From: Ferruginibacter sp. HRS2-29
GTDB lineage: Bacteria; Bacteroidota; Bacteroidia; Chitinophagales; Chitinophagaceae
Assembly: GCF_024343615.1 (NCBI RefSeq)
Contig: NZ_RJUB01000017.1
Coordinates: 1 to 43,241 of the forward strand
DNA: 43,241 nucleotides
Reading direction: 5' to 3'
In this document: positions 24,340 through 32,365 of the stretch, one piece after another
How positions within the stretch are numbered: position 1 is the first letter of the stretch
Layout: the number at the start of each line of letters is the position of its first letter
Program-made: the position numbers and the translations under genes
Notes under the pieces: generated by a model
Seen by the model: the letters and a program-made list of their open reading frames with translations, nothing else
Databases searched by the model: none
Told to the model about the DNA's origin: nothing

Positions 24340-25902
24340 TTACTCTTTAATTTTTCGCACCGCATCCAGTATCGTTCCATCTACCCATTTTACCACTGCA
24401 ACGATCTCTTCTTCAAATTCAATACTGGCGGGGATACCACAGATCTTTTCCGCTTCTTCTTTTAATTCCTGTATCGTGCGCAGCGGAAGACCGCTGTTCT
24501 TAACTTTCTCCAGCAAATCGGTGCGTAAAGGGTTGATGGCAATTCCTCGTTCGGTTACGATCACATCGATCAGTTCGCCGGGGCCGCATAACGTGGTCAC
24601 TTCATCACGTATCACGGGTATGCGGTTGCGAAATAACGGTACCGGAAGTATGGTGCATTTCGCAAACAGGCAATTTTGCCACCCGCCGATACCGTGCAAC
24701 AACAACCCGTCTGAATGGGTTACCACGTTTGCGTTAAAATGCAGGTCCACTTCCGTAGCGCCCAGGATCACCACATCCAGCAGCTGTGCAAAATTTCCTT
24801 TACCGTGATAATTATAACTGGTAAAGGGAGATGTGGCGACATGGCGGGGATTGGTACGCATCGATTCCACACCATCCAGATCAAAAGTCTGCCCGTCGAG
24901 AATATATTCCACCAGGTTTTCGTTCAACATCTGAACGAGGTATTTATTACTGCCCCCTCTTGCGAAGCGTGCCTTCATCCCTTTTTTGCGGAGCATTTCG
25001 GAAAAATATATTCCTATCGATAATGCGGTACCACCTGCTCCCGCCTGAAAGGAGAATCCATCCTGAATGATGCCGGCATGATCGCAAAATTTAGCCGTCA
25101 TTTCTGCCAGCAATAACCTATCAGGGCTTTTGGTCACTTCTGTAGTGCCCGAAACAATCTTTTCCCTGATGCCCAGTTTGTCTGTTTTTACTACATAGTC
25201 AATATAATTTCCCTGTATCTGCCATGGAAGGCATGGGAATGGGACCAGGTTATCGGTAACGACGATCGACTTTTTTGCATATTGCGAATCGCCCAGCGCA
25301 AATCCCAGAGAGCCACAGGCCGAAGGACCCGTTAATCCGTTGGCATTACCAAAAAAATCTGCGGCAGGCGCTGCAATCACAGCAATATCGATATGCACTT
25401 CGCCATCCTGTATGGCCTGATACCTGCCGCCATGAGAGCGTAGTACGCCGGTACCTTTCATTTTACCCTGCGAAGTGAAACGCCCCAGCATACCATTCAT
25501 ACTTCCTTCTATGCGGTTGATGGTGCCATCTTCCAGGTATTTCACCAAAGGTGCATGGCATTCAAAAGAGGCAGAGGGAAACCATACCAGGTCACGGATC
25601 CCAAGTTCGGCGGCAATATCAAATATCTGCTGCGATACAAGGTCGCCGTTGCGAAGGTGATGATGGGTGGAAATGGTATCGCCGTTTTTCAATCCTGCCT
25701 TCATCAGCGCCTCTTTCAAAGAAGGCTGTAATTTATTTCCATCAGCCGGAAAATCAACGCAGCTGGAAACAGGTGGGCCATATTTATTACCGGCAGGGCG
25801 ATGCATACCAATTCCCTTGTAGGGTATCGCGGGTACACCGTTTACCGACGCAGGGACCATTCTCCCCGCTGCATTTTTAATAAGTTCTGTATCCTTCAAC
25901 AT
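24340..25902 (-). CDS. citF: Citrate lyase alpha subunit (citrate CoA-transferase) CitF
   Basis: 520 residues, the normal length for CitF. Conserved blocks are visible: NGDTISTHHHLRNGD near 73-87, VLRSHGGRYQAI, AAPAADFFGNANGLTG, GAGGTALSIGIYF and the C-terminal GERG-like segment IVTERGIAINPLRTDL. CitF transfers the acyl-carrier thioester from acetyl to citryl within the citrate lyase complex. Its partner, a CitD-CitE fusion, is encoded just upstream with a repeat element of 161 bp between them. No citC, citX or citG gene is in the window, so maturation of the prosthetic group would depend on genes elsewhere. Confidence 0.9.
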   Translation of the reverse strand: MLKDTELIKNAAGRMVPASVNGVPAIPYKGIGMHRPAGNKYGPPVSSCVDFPADGNKLQPSLKEALMKAGLKNGDTISTHHHLRNGDLVSQQIFDIAAELGIRDLVWFPSASFECHAPLVKYLEDGTINRIEGSMNGMLGRFTSQGKMKGTGVLRSHGGRYQAIQDGEVHIDIAVIAAPAADFFGNANGLTGPSACGSLGFALGDSQYAKKSIVVTDNLVPFPCLPWQIQGNYIDYVVKTDKLGIREKIVSGTTEVTKSPDRLLLAEMTAKFCDHAGIIQDGFSFQAGAGGTALSIGIYFSEMLRKKGMKARFARGGSNKYLVQMLNENLVEYILDGQTFDLDGVESMRTNPRHVATSPFTSYNYHGKGNFAQLLDVVILGATEVDLHFNANVVTHSDGLLLHGIGGWQNCLFAKCTILPVPLFRNRIPVIRDEVTTLCGPGELIDVIVTERGIAINPLRTDLLEKVKNSGLPLRTIQELKEEAEKICGIPASIEFEEEIVAVVKWVDGTILDAVRKIKE

Positions 25903-25944
25903 AGTTATTTAAGAATTACGTGCTTTGCTATTACAATGTAAAAT

Positions 25945-26026
25945 CCGCTTTGGAAACCGTCTTCGACAAGCTCAGACTGACAGCTTTCTGTCATGTTGAG
26001 CTTGTCGAAACATAGACAGAAAGCGG
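25945..26026. repeat. CTTCGACAAGCTCAG hairpin between citF and the citDE fusion gene
   Basis: The inner arms 25959-25983 and 25988-26011 pair imperfectly around a loop of four bases and contain CTTCGACAAGCTCAG and its inverse. Outer arms CCGCTTT (25945-25951) and AAAGCGG (26020-26026) extend the stem. The core is the same as at 3431-3488. It is located inside the presumed operon, so it may modulate read-through or mRNA stability between the two lyase genes. Confidence 0.8.
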
Positions 26027-26063
26027 CTTTTACTCATGCTCATTTTCTTAATAGCACAATACA

Positions 26064-27260
26064 TTATAAATTGATCTTACCCATCCTGCCAGCCAGTTCA
26101 ATAACCCGGCGAGCCCTTTTTACAACAGGCGCATCTATCATCTTATTGCCGATGGCAAATACTGCATGTCCTTTTTCAACAGCCTCATCAAACGCTTTTA
26201 TGATAGTCAATGCAGTTTCTACTTCGTGTTCCTGCGGGGCGAAACATTCGTGCACCACTTTGATCTGGCGAGGATGGATGCAGCCCATCCCATCGAAGCC
26301 CATCGCCCTGGACCGCAGCGCATTTTCCCGTAAAGCTTCCAGGTCGGCCACATCGGAGAATATCGAATCTATTGCCTGTATTCCGGCAGCCTTACATGCG
26401 TTGACCAGTTGCGAGCGGGCATAAAAGGATTCGTTTCCTTCCTTTGTGCGTGTTACGCCGATGTCAGCCGTATAATCTTCCAGCCCTATTGCGATAGCAG
26501 CCACATTATCTGCAGCTGTAGCTATTTCAAATGTTTTAATTACCCCCATGGCACTTTCAATGATCGGCATCAGCCATACCGGATGCTCATGCCCGTGGGC
26601 TTTTTGCACCTGCCGGATCCGCTCATTTACCTGGTGTACCTGTTCAGCGCTTTCACACTTCGGCAACATCACCATATTTACATGATGCGGGATGATATGA
26701 TCCAGGTCGTTCAGCCCCATGGGTAACTGGTTGATGCGCACCATCCTTTCGGCACCCATAAAGGCCAGGCTACGTAAAGTATTCCTGACCAAAAAACGGG
26801 CTTCCTCTTTTTTGGCAGGAGCCACAGCATCTTCCAGGTCGAGGATGATGGCATCCGGCTGATGTGCGCCGGCGTTGATCATCAAACCCGGCGTATTGCC
26901 CGGGATAAATAAACGGGATGTCCTGAATTTCTCCTTGCTGGTAGGCTGTTCATTTTCCGGGAGCAGGGGGGTAAGAAATGCCTTATCGGTATGAACCAAT
27001 TGTTTGATGGCTGCTTCCAGGCGGGCGGCGATCACAAAATCCAGCGCCCCCTTATCCTCTATTTTTACCAATGCATTCTTTATATCAAAACAGGCAAGCA
27101 CTTCGTGGCACAGGCTTGTAATAGCTGGCCCGTATAAAGCTTTCACTTTACTTTCAAGTTCTATCCGGATGCCTGCAGCAGAGGTAAGTTCAATGAATAC
27201 AAAACAATCCGATCTTACTTTTTCTCCCTTATTACCTGCAGTAGCTATTTGTATCTCCAT
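26064..27260 (-). CDS. Fused citrate lyase acyl-carrier (CitD) and beta subunit (CitE)
   Basis: 398 residues. Residues 1-95 resemble CitD: the carrier start GNKGEKVRSDCFVFIEL with Ser17, the likely site of the phosphoribosyl-dephospho-CoA group, and ALVKIEDKGALDFVIAARLEAA, which is the CitD core. Residues about 112-398 are a HpcH/HpaI/CitE TIM barrel: RTSRLFIPGNTPGL, ILDLEDAVAPAKKEEAR, PKCESAEQVHQVN, PIIESAMGVIKTFEIA, GLEDYTADIG and CIHPRQI. The beta subunit cleaves citryl-ACP to acetyl-ACP and oxaloacetate. Covalent fusion of carrier and lyase is unusual compared with the separate citD and citE genes of enterobacteria. It follows the DASS gene by 27 bp. Confidence 0.85.
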   Translation of the reverse strand: MEIQIATAGNKGEKVRSDCFVFIELTSAAGIRIELESKVKALYGPAITSLCHEVLACFDIKNALVKIEDKGALDFVIAARLEAAIKQLVHTDKAFLTPLLPENEQPTSKEKFRTSRLFIPGNTPGLMINAGAHQPDAIILDLEDAVAPAKKEEARFLVRNTLRSLAFMGAERMVRINQLPMGLNDLDHIIPHHVNMVMLPKCESAEQVHQVNERIRQVQKAHGHEHPVWLMPIIESAMGVIKTFEIATAADNVAAIAIGLEDYTADIGVTRTKEGNESFYARSQLVNACKAAGIQAIDSIFSDVADLEALRENALRSRAMGFDGMGCIHPRQIKVVHECFAPQEHEVETALTIIKAFDEAVEKGHAVFAIGNKMIDAPVVKRARRVIELAGRMGKINL

Positions 27261-27287
27261 AAAGTATACTATTGATGATGCAATGTT

Positions 27288-28793
27288 TTATGCCGGAACA
27301 ATTTCGGCCACTTTACGGGCCCATTCCGGCAAGGATGTTTCGAGCCCCAGTAATGGAATTACAATGAGGTAAAGTATGATGGTGACGAGCACAAGGCTGA
27401 TCAGGTTGAGCCAAACGCCGCACTTGATCATTTCTTTTACCGATACCCTTCCGCTACCCAGTATGACCGTGTTGGGCCCTGTACCGGCGGGCATCATAAA
27501 ACCAAGCGATGAGGCAATGGTAGCCGGGATCATTAAAAGCAGCGGATTGAAACTTGCTGCTACAGCCATACTGGCCATAACAGGCAGCATGATGTTGGCC
27601 GTGGCCGTATTGGAATTGAACTCTGTAAAAAGCATTACAAAGGCGATAACCAGTATCAGCACGATCAAAAAAGGAAAGGTGCTGATGAAGGCAAGGTGAT
27701 GGCCGAGCCAGTCTGCAAGGCCGGTATCCTGGAAGCCTGCTGCAATGGCATACCCACCACCTACGATGATCACTACTCCCCATGGCACCTGGCTGGCAGA
27801 TTTCCAATCGAGCAGGCGAGTTTCCTTATTTGCGGGAAGAATAAAAAGTAACATGGCTGCGGCAATCGATACGGTACTGTCGTGTACATAATCCTGAAGG
27901 CCCAGCAGCGAACTCCAGCCCGGTATGGTAAAGCTACCCAGTATCATGTCTTCCCTGAACACCCAGCCAATGATGGCGATAAGGCATACGAATATCACCC
28001 TCTTTTCGCCCGGGGTTGTTTTGCCCAGTGCCTTTAATTCATCGGCGATGATCGTCTCGCTGTTGCTGAGGTTGCCACTGACTTTAAAATAACGGATAAG
28101 GTAATAAGCGAACACCGGGAGAAATACTACCAGTATAGGAAGCCCTATCTTCAGCCAGGTCATGAAAGTGATGGGGGGAGCGGCAGGAAAAAGCTTTTCG
28201 AGTATCCCGATCAGGATCAGGTTGGTAGGCGACCCTATGAGCGTTCCCAATCCACCGATGGTGGCCGAATAGGCGATGCCCAGCATGAGCGCCGTTCCAA
28301 AAGTACCTTTGCCTTCGTGGCCCGTTTCTTCTTTGGCAATGATCGATAAAGCAATAGGAAACATCATGACCGCGGCCGTAACATTCGCGATCCACATGGA
28401 AAGAAATGCTGTTGCGATCATCATGCTTATAATGATCTTCTGCCGGCTGATGCCGAAAAAAGTTATAATTACAAGCGCAATACGTTTATGCAGGTTTTGA
28501 GATTCGATTGCCTTGGCGATAAAAAATCCGCCCAGCATCATCAGTACATAATTGTGGCCGTAATTGGCGGCAGTTTTATCCGCCGGAAGTACTTCCAAAA
28601 TTGGGTACAGCACCAGCGGTAAAAAAGCGGTTGCAAATACAGGAACTGCTTCGGTCACCCACCAGATACTCATCAGCATCACTACAGCAGCTACACTTTT
28701 GGCCTGGAAGTTCATACCAACGGGCGCAGGAAGCACCATGATGATAATGAACACCAGAATGCCGGTCAGTAAGCCTATATATTTTTTTGACAT
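27288..28793 (-). CDS. DASS/SLC13-family di-/tricarboxylate transporter
   Basis: 501 residues with about 11-12 hydrophobic segments. Family marks are MSIWWVTEAVPVFATAFLPLVLYP near the N-terminus, the first SNT-like signature GSPTNLILIG, and the C-terminal motif MPAGTGPNTVILGSG with the TATANIMLP pattern before it. Such carriers take up citrate, succinate or related anions with sodium, or exchange them. The adjacent citrate-lyase-like genes make citrate or a related tricarboxylate the best guess. It lies 166 bp after the small lipoprotein gene, across a heptamer palindrome. Confidence 0.9.
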   Translation of the reverse strand: MSKKYIGLLTGILVFIIIMVLPAPVGMNFQAKSVAAVVMLMSIWWVTEAVPVFATAFLPLVLYPILEVLPADKTAANYGHNYVLMMLGGFFIAKAIESQNLHKRIALVIITFFGISRQKIIISMMIATAFLSMWIANVTAAVMMFPIALSIIAKEETGHEGKGTFGTALMLGIAYSATIGGLGTLIGSPTNLILIGILEKLFPAAPPITFMTWLKIGLPILVVFLPVFAYYLIRYFKVSGNLSNSETIIADELKALGKTTPGEKRVIFVCLIAIIGWVFREDMILGSFTIPGWSSLLGLQDYVHDSTVSIAAAMLLFILPANKETRLLDWKSASQVPWGVVIIVGGGYAIAAGFQDTGLADWLGHHLAFISTFPFLIVLILVIAFVMLFTEFNSNTATANIMLPVMASMAVAASFNPLLLMIPATIASSLGFMMPAGTGPNTVILGSGRVSVKEMIKCGVWLNLISLVLVTIILYLIVIPLLGLETSLPEWARKVAEIVPA

Positions 28794-28818
28794 AATAATT
28801 TATTCGCAGCTGGTTTAG

Positions 28819-28960
28819 ATGTATGATCTATGATGTGAGATGTATGATGTGTGATGTGTGATGTGTGATGTATGATATCTTTCGGTCTGAAGTTTTTCCC
28901 GTTACAGGAAAGTCGTTTAAGCCTGAAGACATCATACATCTTACATCATAGATCATACAT
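28819..28960. repeat. TGATGTA heptamer palindromic element within the operon
   Basis: The arm 28819-28848 and its inverse 28931-28960 match at 29 of 30 positions. The left side continues with further TGATGTG heptamers to about 28879. The centre begins TATGATATCTTTCGGTC, close to the centre of the element at 7139-7309. The right arm ends on the stop codon (28960-28962, minus) of the lipoprotein gene. It would form a long stem in any transcript running from the lipoprotein gene into the DASS gene. Confidence 0.9.
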
Positions 28961-29730
28961 TAATAAGCGTATGTGCTGATCTCTTTAGATCCGTCAAACA
29001 AAGTTTTGGTGACCTTTACAGGCCTGTTCTTTGCATCAAATTCGTAAGACATCGTGCTTGTTTTGGTAACGATGGGGTTTTCCCTCGGATCCCAGTAAGT
29101 AAGGGAGCTGACAATTTTTTTGCTGGCTTTACCAAACAATTTTGCCAAAGGCTTGGTATTGTTATCCACCATGTTGGTTTGCTGGATCTCGTTTACGTTA
29201 TCGCCGGGAGAAAAAGAAAATTCTTTAATAGTGCTTGCTACTCCCGCGTCAGTATATTTTGTATGTTTTACCGTATTGCCATTCTGGATAACAGCCTGCA
29301 TTTTCAAATGGTTTACTCCATCCCAGAATTCGTTTATTTTGATCAGGTAACCGTTGGCATCATATTCATACGATGCATATTCGGTGCCGGCATCGTTCCA
29401 GTATTCTTTCGAAACATAGCCCTGCGCATTCAGGTCGTAGTTGGTAGGAGTGCCATTGGTAACAATTTTCAATTTACCTGGGGTAGACCAGTCGTACACG
29501 ATGGTTTTATCAAGCGTTCCGTTCCAGTCATTGATGATCTGGCTTACTCTCTTGTTGGCATCGTAGGTAAAGGTGTAGCTGTCGGTACCATCTGTATACA
29601 CTACACCTAAGGTTTTAACGGGAGATGCTTCCACTACGACTTCACCGCCGGCGTTGTCATCTTTTTTACATGAACCCATGGTAGCCGCTAACAGCAGGCT
29701 GAGAACCGGAATTGCAAAGAACTTTTTCAT
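28960..29730 (-). CDS. Small lipoprotein with YD-like beta repeats
   Basis: 256 residues. The lipoprotein signal has lipobox ATMGSC, lipidated Cys21, then KKDDN. The mature part has repeated strands of the type YTFTYDANKRVSQI, YEYDANGYLIKINEF and SYEFDAKNRPVKVTKTLF, which resemble RHS/YD repeats or DUF4595-type proteins. It is likely attached to the outer membrane. It lies 29 bp after the GRP transporter gene inside the utilisation locus, so a surface or periplasmic binding role is possible. No enzymatic motif is visible. Confidence 0.75.
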   Translation of the reverse strand: MKKFFAIPVLSLLLAATMGSCKKDDNAGGEVVVEASPVKTLGVVYTDGTDSYTFTYDANKRVSQIINDWNGTLDKTIVYDWSTPGKLKIVTNGTPTNYDLNAQGYVSKEYWNDAGTEYASYEYDANGYLIKINEFWDGVNHLKMQAVIQNGNTVKHTKYTDAGVASTIKEFSFSPGDNVNEIQQTNMVDNNTKPLAKLFGKASKKIVSSLTYWDPRENPIVTKTSTMSYEFDAKNRPVKVTKTLFDGSKEISTYAY

Positions 29731-29759
29731 AATCGATTTTTTGTGTTTTTAAATAAATT

Positions 29760-30764
29760 TTAATTTCCTCCTGATGTAATTATTAAACTAAGCCCTGCAA
29801 CAAAAAGCAGGAACATAAGAAGCAACATTGTATTCACTTTGGGCGAAGCTCCTTTGAATTCTTTCCAGATGAATACGCCCCAAAGTGCTGCCACCATGGT
29901 AGCGCCCTGCCCTAACCCATAAGATATTGCGGCACCGGCTTTTCCGGCAGCTACAAAACTTAAAATAGTACCAAGGCCCCAGATCATCCCGCCGGCCACC
30001 CCTACCAGGTGCGTTCCCGCACTTCCTTTGAAATAATCTGCATACGAAACCGGCGTACCTACAAAAGGTTTTTTCATGAGGATGGTATTGAACAGGAAAT
30101 TGCTGGCCAATACGCCGATAGAAAAAATGAAGAATGCACTGTAAGGCGTAGCCATACCAGGCGTAGGTGATTCAAAATTGTTGATATCCATAGCCGCGGC
30201 TACAAACCGATAAAAGAAAGACATCAATACGCCGGCCACCAAAGCCAGCCAGATGCCTTTGGAAGAAGACTTTTTTTCGCCCGATGACATTTTCCCTGAT
30301 GCCATACCATTCAATATGATCGCTATCACAATGAGCGCCACGCCAATGAACAGCATCACCGGGTTGCCTTTTGGGGCGCTGATGTAATTAACGATCACCC
30401 CCAGCACCAATGCCACGCCTACGCCCAGCGGGAAGGCTACGGCCATGCCCGAAATGGAGATCGATGCGGATAAAAGTATATTGGAGGCGTTGAAAATAAT
30501 CCCTCCGATAATGGCACTCAGGATACCTGCAGAACTTACCTGCATCAGGTCTTCCACAAAGCCACGGCCCTGTGTTCCATGATTGCCGAGGGTAAGGCCC
30601 ACCAGCAAAGAGAGCAGCACCATTCCTATTACGTAATCCCAATAAAATAATTCAAAGCGCCAGGTTTTTGCGGCGAGCTTTTGCGTGTTTCCCCACGATC
30701 CCCAGCATAACATGGTGATGATGGTAAAAACGACAGCGATCGAATAACTGCTTACGATATACAT
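29760..30764 (-). CDS. GRP/RbsU-type sugar transporter (DMT superfamily)
   Basis: 334 residues with about ten membrane helices. The N-terminal motif MLCWGSWGNTQKLAAKTWRFE and the C-terminal WGLGTILSFVAAGKAGAAISYGLGQGATMVAALWGVFIWKEF segment (in blocks) are typical of the glucose/ribose porter and ureide-permease group of drug/metabolite transporters. With ribokinase in the same locus, ribose uptake across the inner membrane is the most economical reading; other sugars or nucleosides are possible. It lies 34 bp after the second esterase gene. Confidence 0.82.
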   Translation of the reverse strand: MYIVSSYSIAVVFTIITMLCWGSWGNTQKLAAKTWRFELFYWDYVIGMVLLSLLVGLTLGNHGTQGRGFVEDLMQVSSAGILSAIIGGIIFNASNILLSASISISGMAVAFPLGVGVALVLGVIVNYISAPKGNPVMLFIGVALIVIAIILNGMASGKMSSGEKKSSSKGIWLALVAGVLMSFFYRFVAAAMDINNFESPTPGMATPYSAFFIFSIGVLASNFLFNTILMKKPFVGTPVSYADYFKGSAGTHLVGVAGGMIWGLGTILSFVAAGKAGAAISYGLGQGATMVAALWGVFIWKEFKGASPKVNTMLLLMFLLFVAGLSLIITSGGN

Positions 30765-30798
30765 AATTTAGTTTTTGGTTTTTAAATTCTGGTTAATA

Positions 30799-32358
30799 TT
30801 AGCGGTGTATCTTCTTTACGGTAAATTGAAATATCTCGGTCAGGAGCGGGGTCATATCCGCCGTTGTCCCGGGCGTTTCACCTACCCGGTATTCATGGTA
30901 TATTTCTTTCCTTTTAAAAAGCATGTGCAGGTCCCCGTTTACGTGGCTATTCGCACTTTTATCAGTAGTGCTGAAAAAATACCAGGTGCGTTCCAATGAT
31001 TTCCGGGTAATGTCGCTGGCTTGTTTTTGAAATATTCCCATATCAAATGAAGCATCTATCGTAGCGCAGGAAGTGAATTGCTCTGTTTTTAAAGCATATG
31101 GAAGCGCCTGCCCGCCATTGCCATATAGTAACAACGAGCGGAAACGAAACCCCGGCCTCGCCCTGTACTTTTCTTCCATTTCTTTAACGATCTTTTCCTG
31201 CAGGCTGTCCTGGTTTGGCGGCAAAAAGACCATTAAAAAAGGCGCCAGCTGATTGCCCGCCATTTGCGCATGGGCAAGCGTGGCCATTTCTTTGCGGCGT
31301 GTGCCGGGAATATCCCCCAGCACATACATCACCGGGTAGCGCCTGTTACCTGCGGAATATTCCGGGGGAAAATAAATGTCATATTCCCTTGTGCCGATCG
31401 TAACTTTTTTAAGCAGCTCATTCGTTAAGAGCGCAGTTGTAGCCGCTTTAGGTTTCACATCTCCCCTGTAAGGTTTTTGCTGAAATTTGTCGCTGATGAA
31501 CCGGAGCCCGTTTGTAAGCGATTGGCGCCAGTAAGAAAATTCATGGCCACCGTTCCTCACCCTGTATTCATGCGGGATATTTTTTTGTGTAAGCAGCTGG
31601 TGCAATACCTCGTTGCTATACGCTAAGGTTTCTTCATCATCCCCGTTGTCGATATAAATTGCCAGGTCTTTCCATGGTTGTTTGTCCTGCAGCTCCACCA
31701 TTGGCAGCGGACTGTTCTGTTGGTAGTAAGTTGTAATACGGTCCTTGCCCTTTGCACCGGGTGCGCCAAACAGCCGCCCCCATTGATCATCCCATCCATT
31801 ACTATCCTCTTCCATATATTGATCATCGGTGCGGATCGAAATACTCATCGGCACACAGGCGGAAAACAGTTCGGGATGTTTTAAAGGCAACACCAATGCA
31901 CCAAACCCACCCATGGAATAGCCCACCGTTGCACGGCTTTTCTTATCGGCAATGGTCTTATATACACTGTCGATAAACGGTATCAGTTCTTTCACAAACA
32001 TATCCTGGTAAAGAAACGTGCCGGCATAATCGTTCACATAATAGCTCCTGTAGCCCTGCGGCATCACATAGATCATGGGTACGATCTCTTTATCCTTTAC
32101 TGCCTTACCGGCAACCTGGCTTATCTCCCCGTATTCGAGCCACGAAGATTCATTGTCGCCGAGGCCATGCAAGAGGTACACTACCGGATAACGTTTATTG
32201 CTTTTCTGATACCCTTCAGGCAGTACCACCGAATATTTCACTTCCTGCTTCAATATTTTGCTGTACATACTCAGGCTTTCGAAAATACGCAGGTCCTGCG
32301 CTTCGCAATAAGCAATGGAGAAGGCAATGAAGGCAAGCAAAAGAATTATTTTTTTCAT
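30799..32358 (-). CDS. Exported double-domain esterase (esterase-D/feruloyl-esterase type)
   Basis: 519 residues. The signal peptide ends near residue 20 (YCEAQ). Domain 1 (about 25-275) is an alpha/beta hydrolase: YPVVYLLHGLGDNESSW, nucleophile Ser148 in GYSMGG, an acidic DNGDDE segment and the histidine in NGGHEFSYW. Domain 2 (about 300-519) repeats the same fold (RYPVMYVLGD, LLLYGNGGQALPYAL), but the nucleophile position reads GNGG, so it is probably inactive. The gene follows a paralogue by 7 bp. The expected role is removing acyl groups from a glycan or glycoside in the periplasm; the actual acyl group is unknown. Confidence 0.85.
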   Translation of the reverse strand: MKKIILLLAFIAFSIAYCEAQDLRIFESLSMYSKILKQEVKYSVVLPEGYQKSNKRYPVVYLLHGLGDNESSWLEYGEISQVAGKAVKDKEIVPMIYVMPQGYRSYYVNDYAGTFLYQDMFVKELIPFIDSVYKTIADKKSRATVGYSMGGFGALVLPLKHPELFSACVPMSISIRTDDQYMEEDSNGWDDQWGRLFGAPGAKGKDRITTYYQQNSPLPMVELQDKQPWKDLAIYIDNGDDEETLAYSNEVLHQLLTQKNIPHEYRVRNGGHEFSYWRQSLTNGLRFISDKFQQKPYRGDVKPKAATTALLTNELLKKVTIGTREYDIYFPPEYSAGNRRYPVMYVLGDIPGTRRKEMATLAHAQMAGNQLAPFLMVFLPPNQDSLQEKIVKEMEEKYRARPGFRFRSLLLYGNGGQALPYALKTEQFTSCATIDASFDMGIFQKQASDITRKSLERTWYFFSTTDKSANSHVNGDLHMLFKRKEIYHEYRVGETPGTTADMTPLLTEIFQFTVKKIHR

Positions 32359-32365
32359 GTTCGTA

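Noticed and set aside
25993..26424. 143-aa plus-strand frame beginning in a repeat
   Set aside because: It begins in a CTTCGACAAGCTC-type repeat and then runs antisense to the CitE part of the fusion gene.
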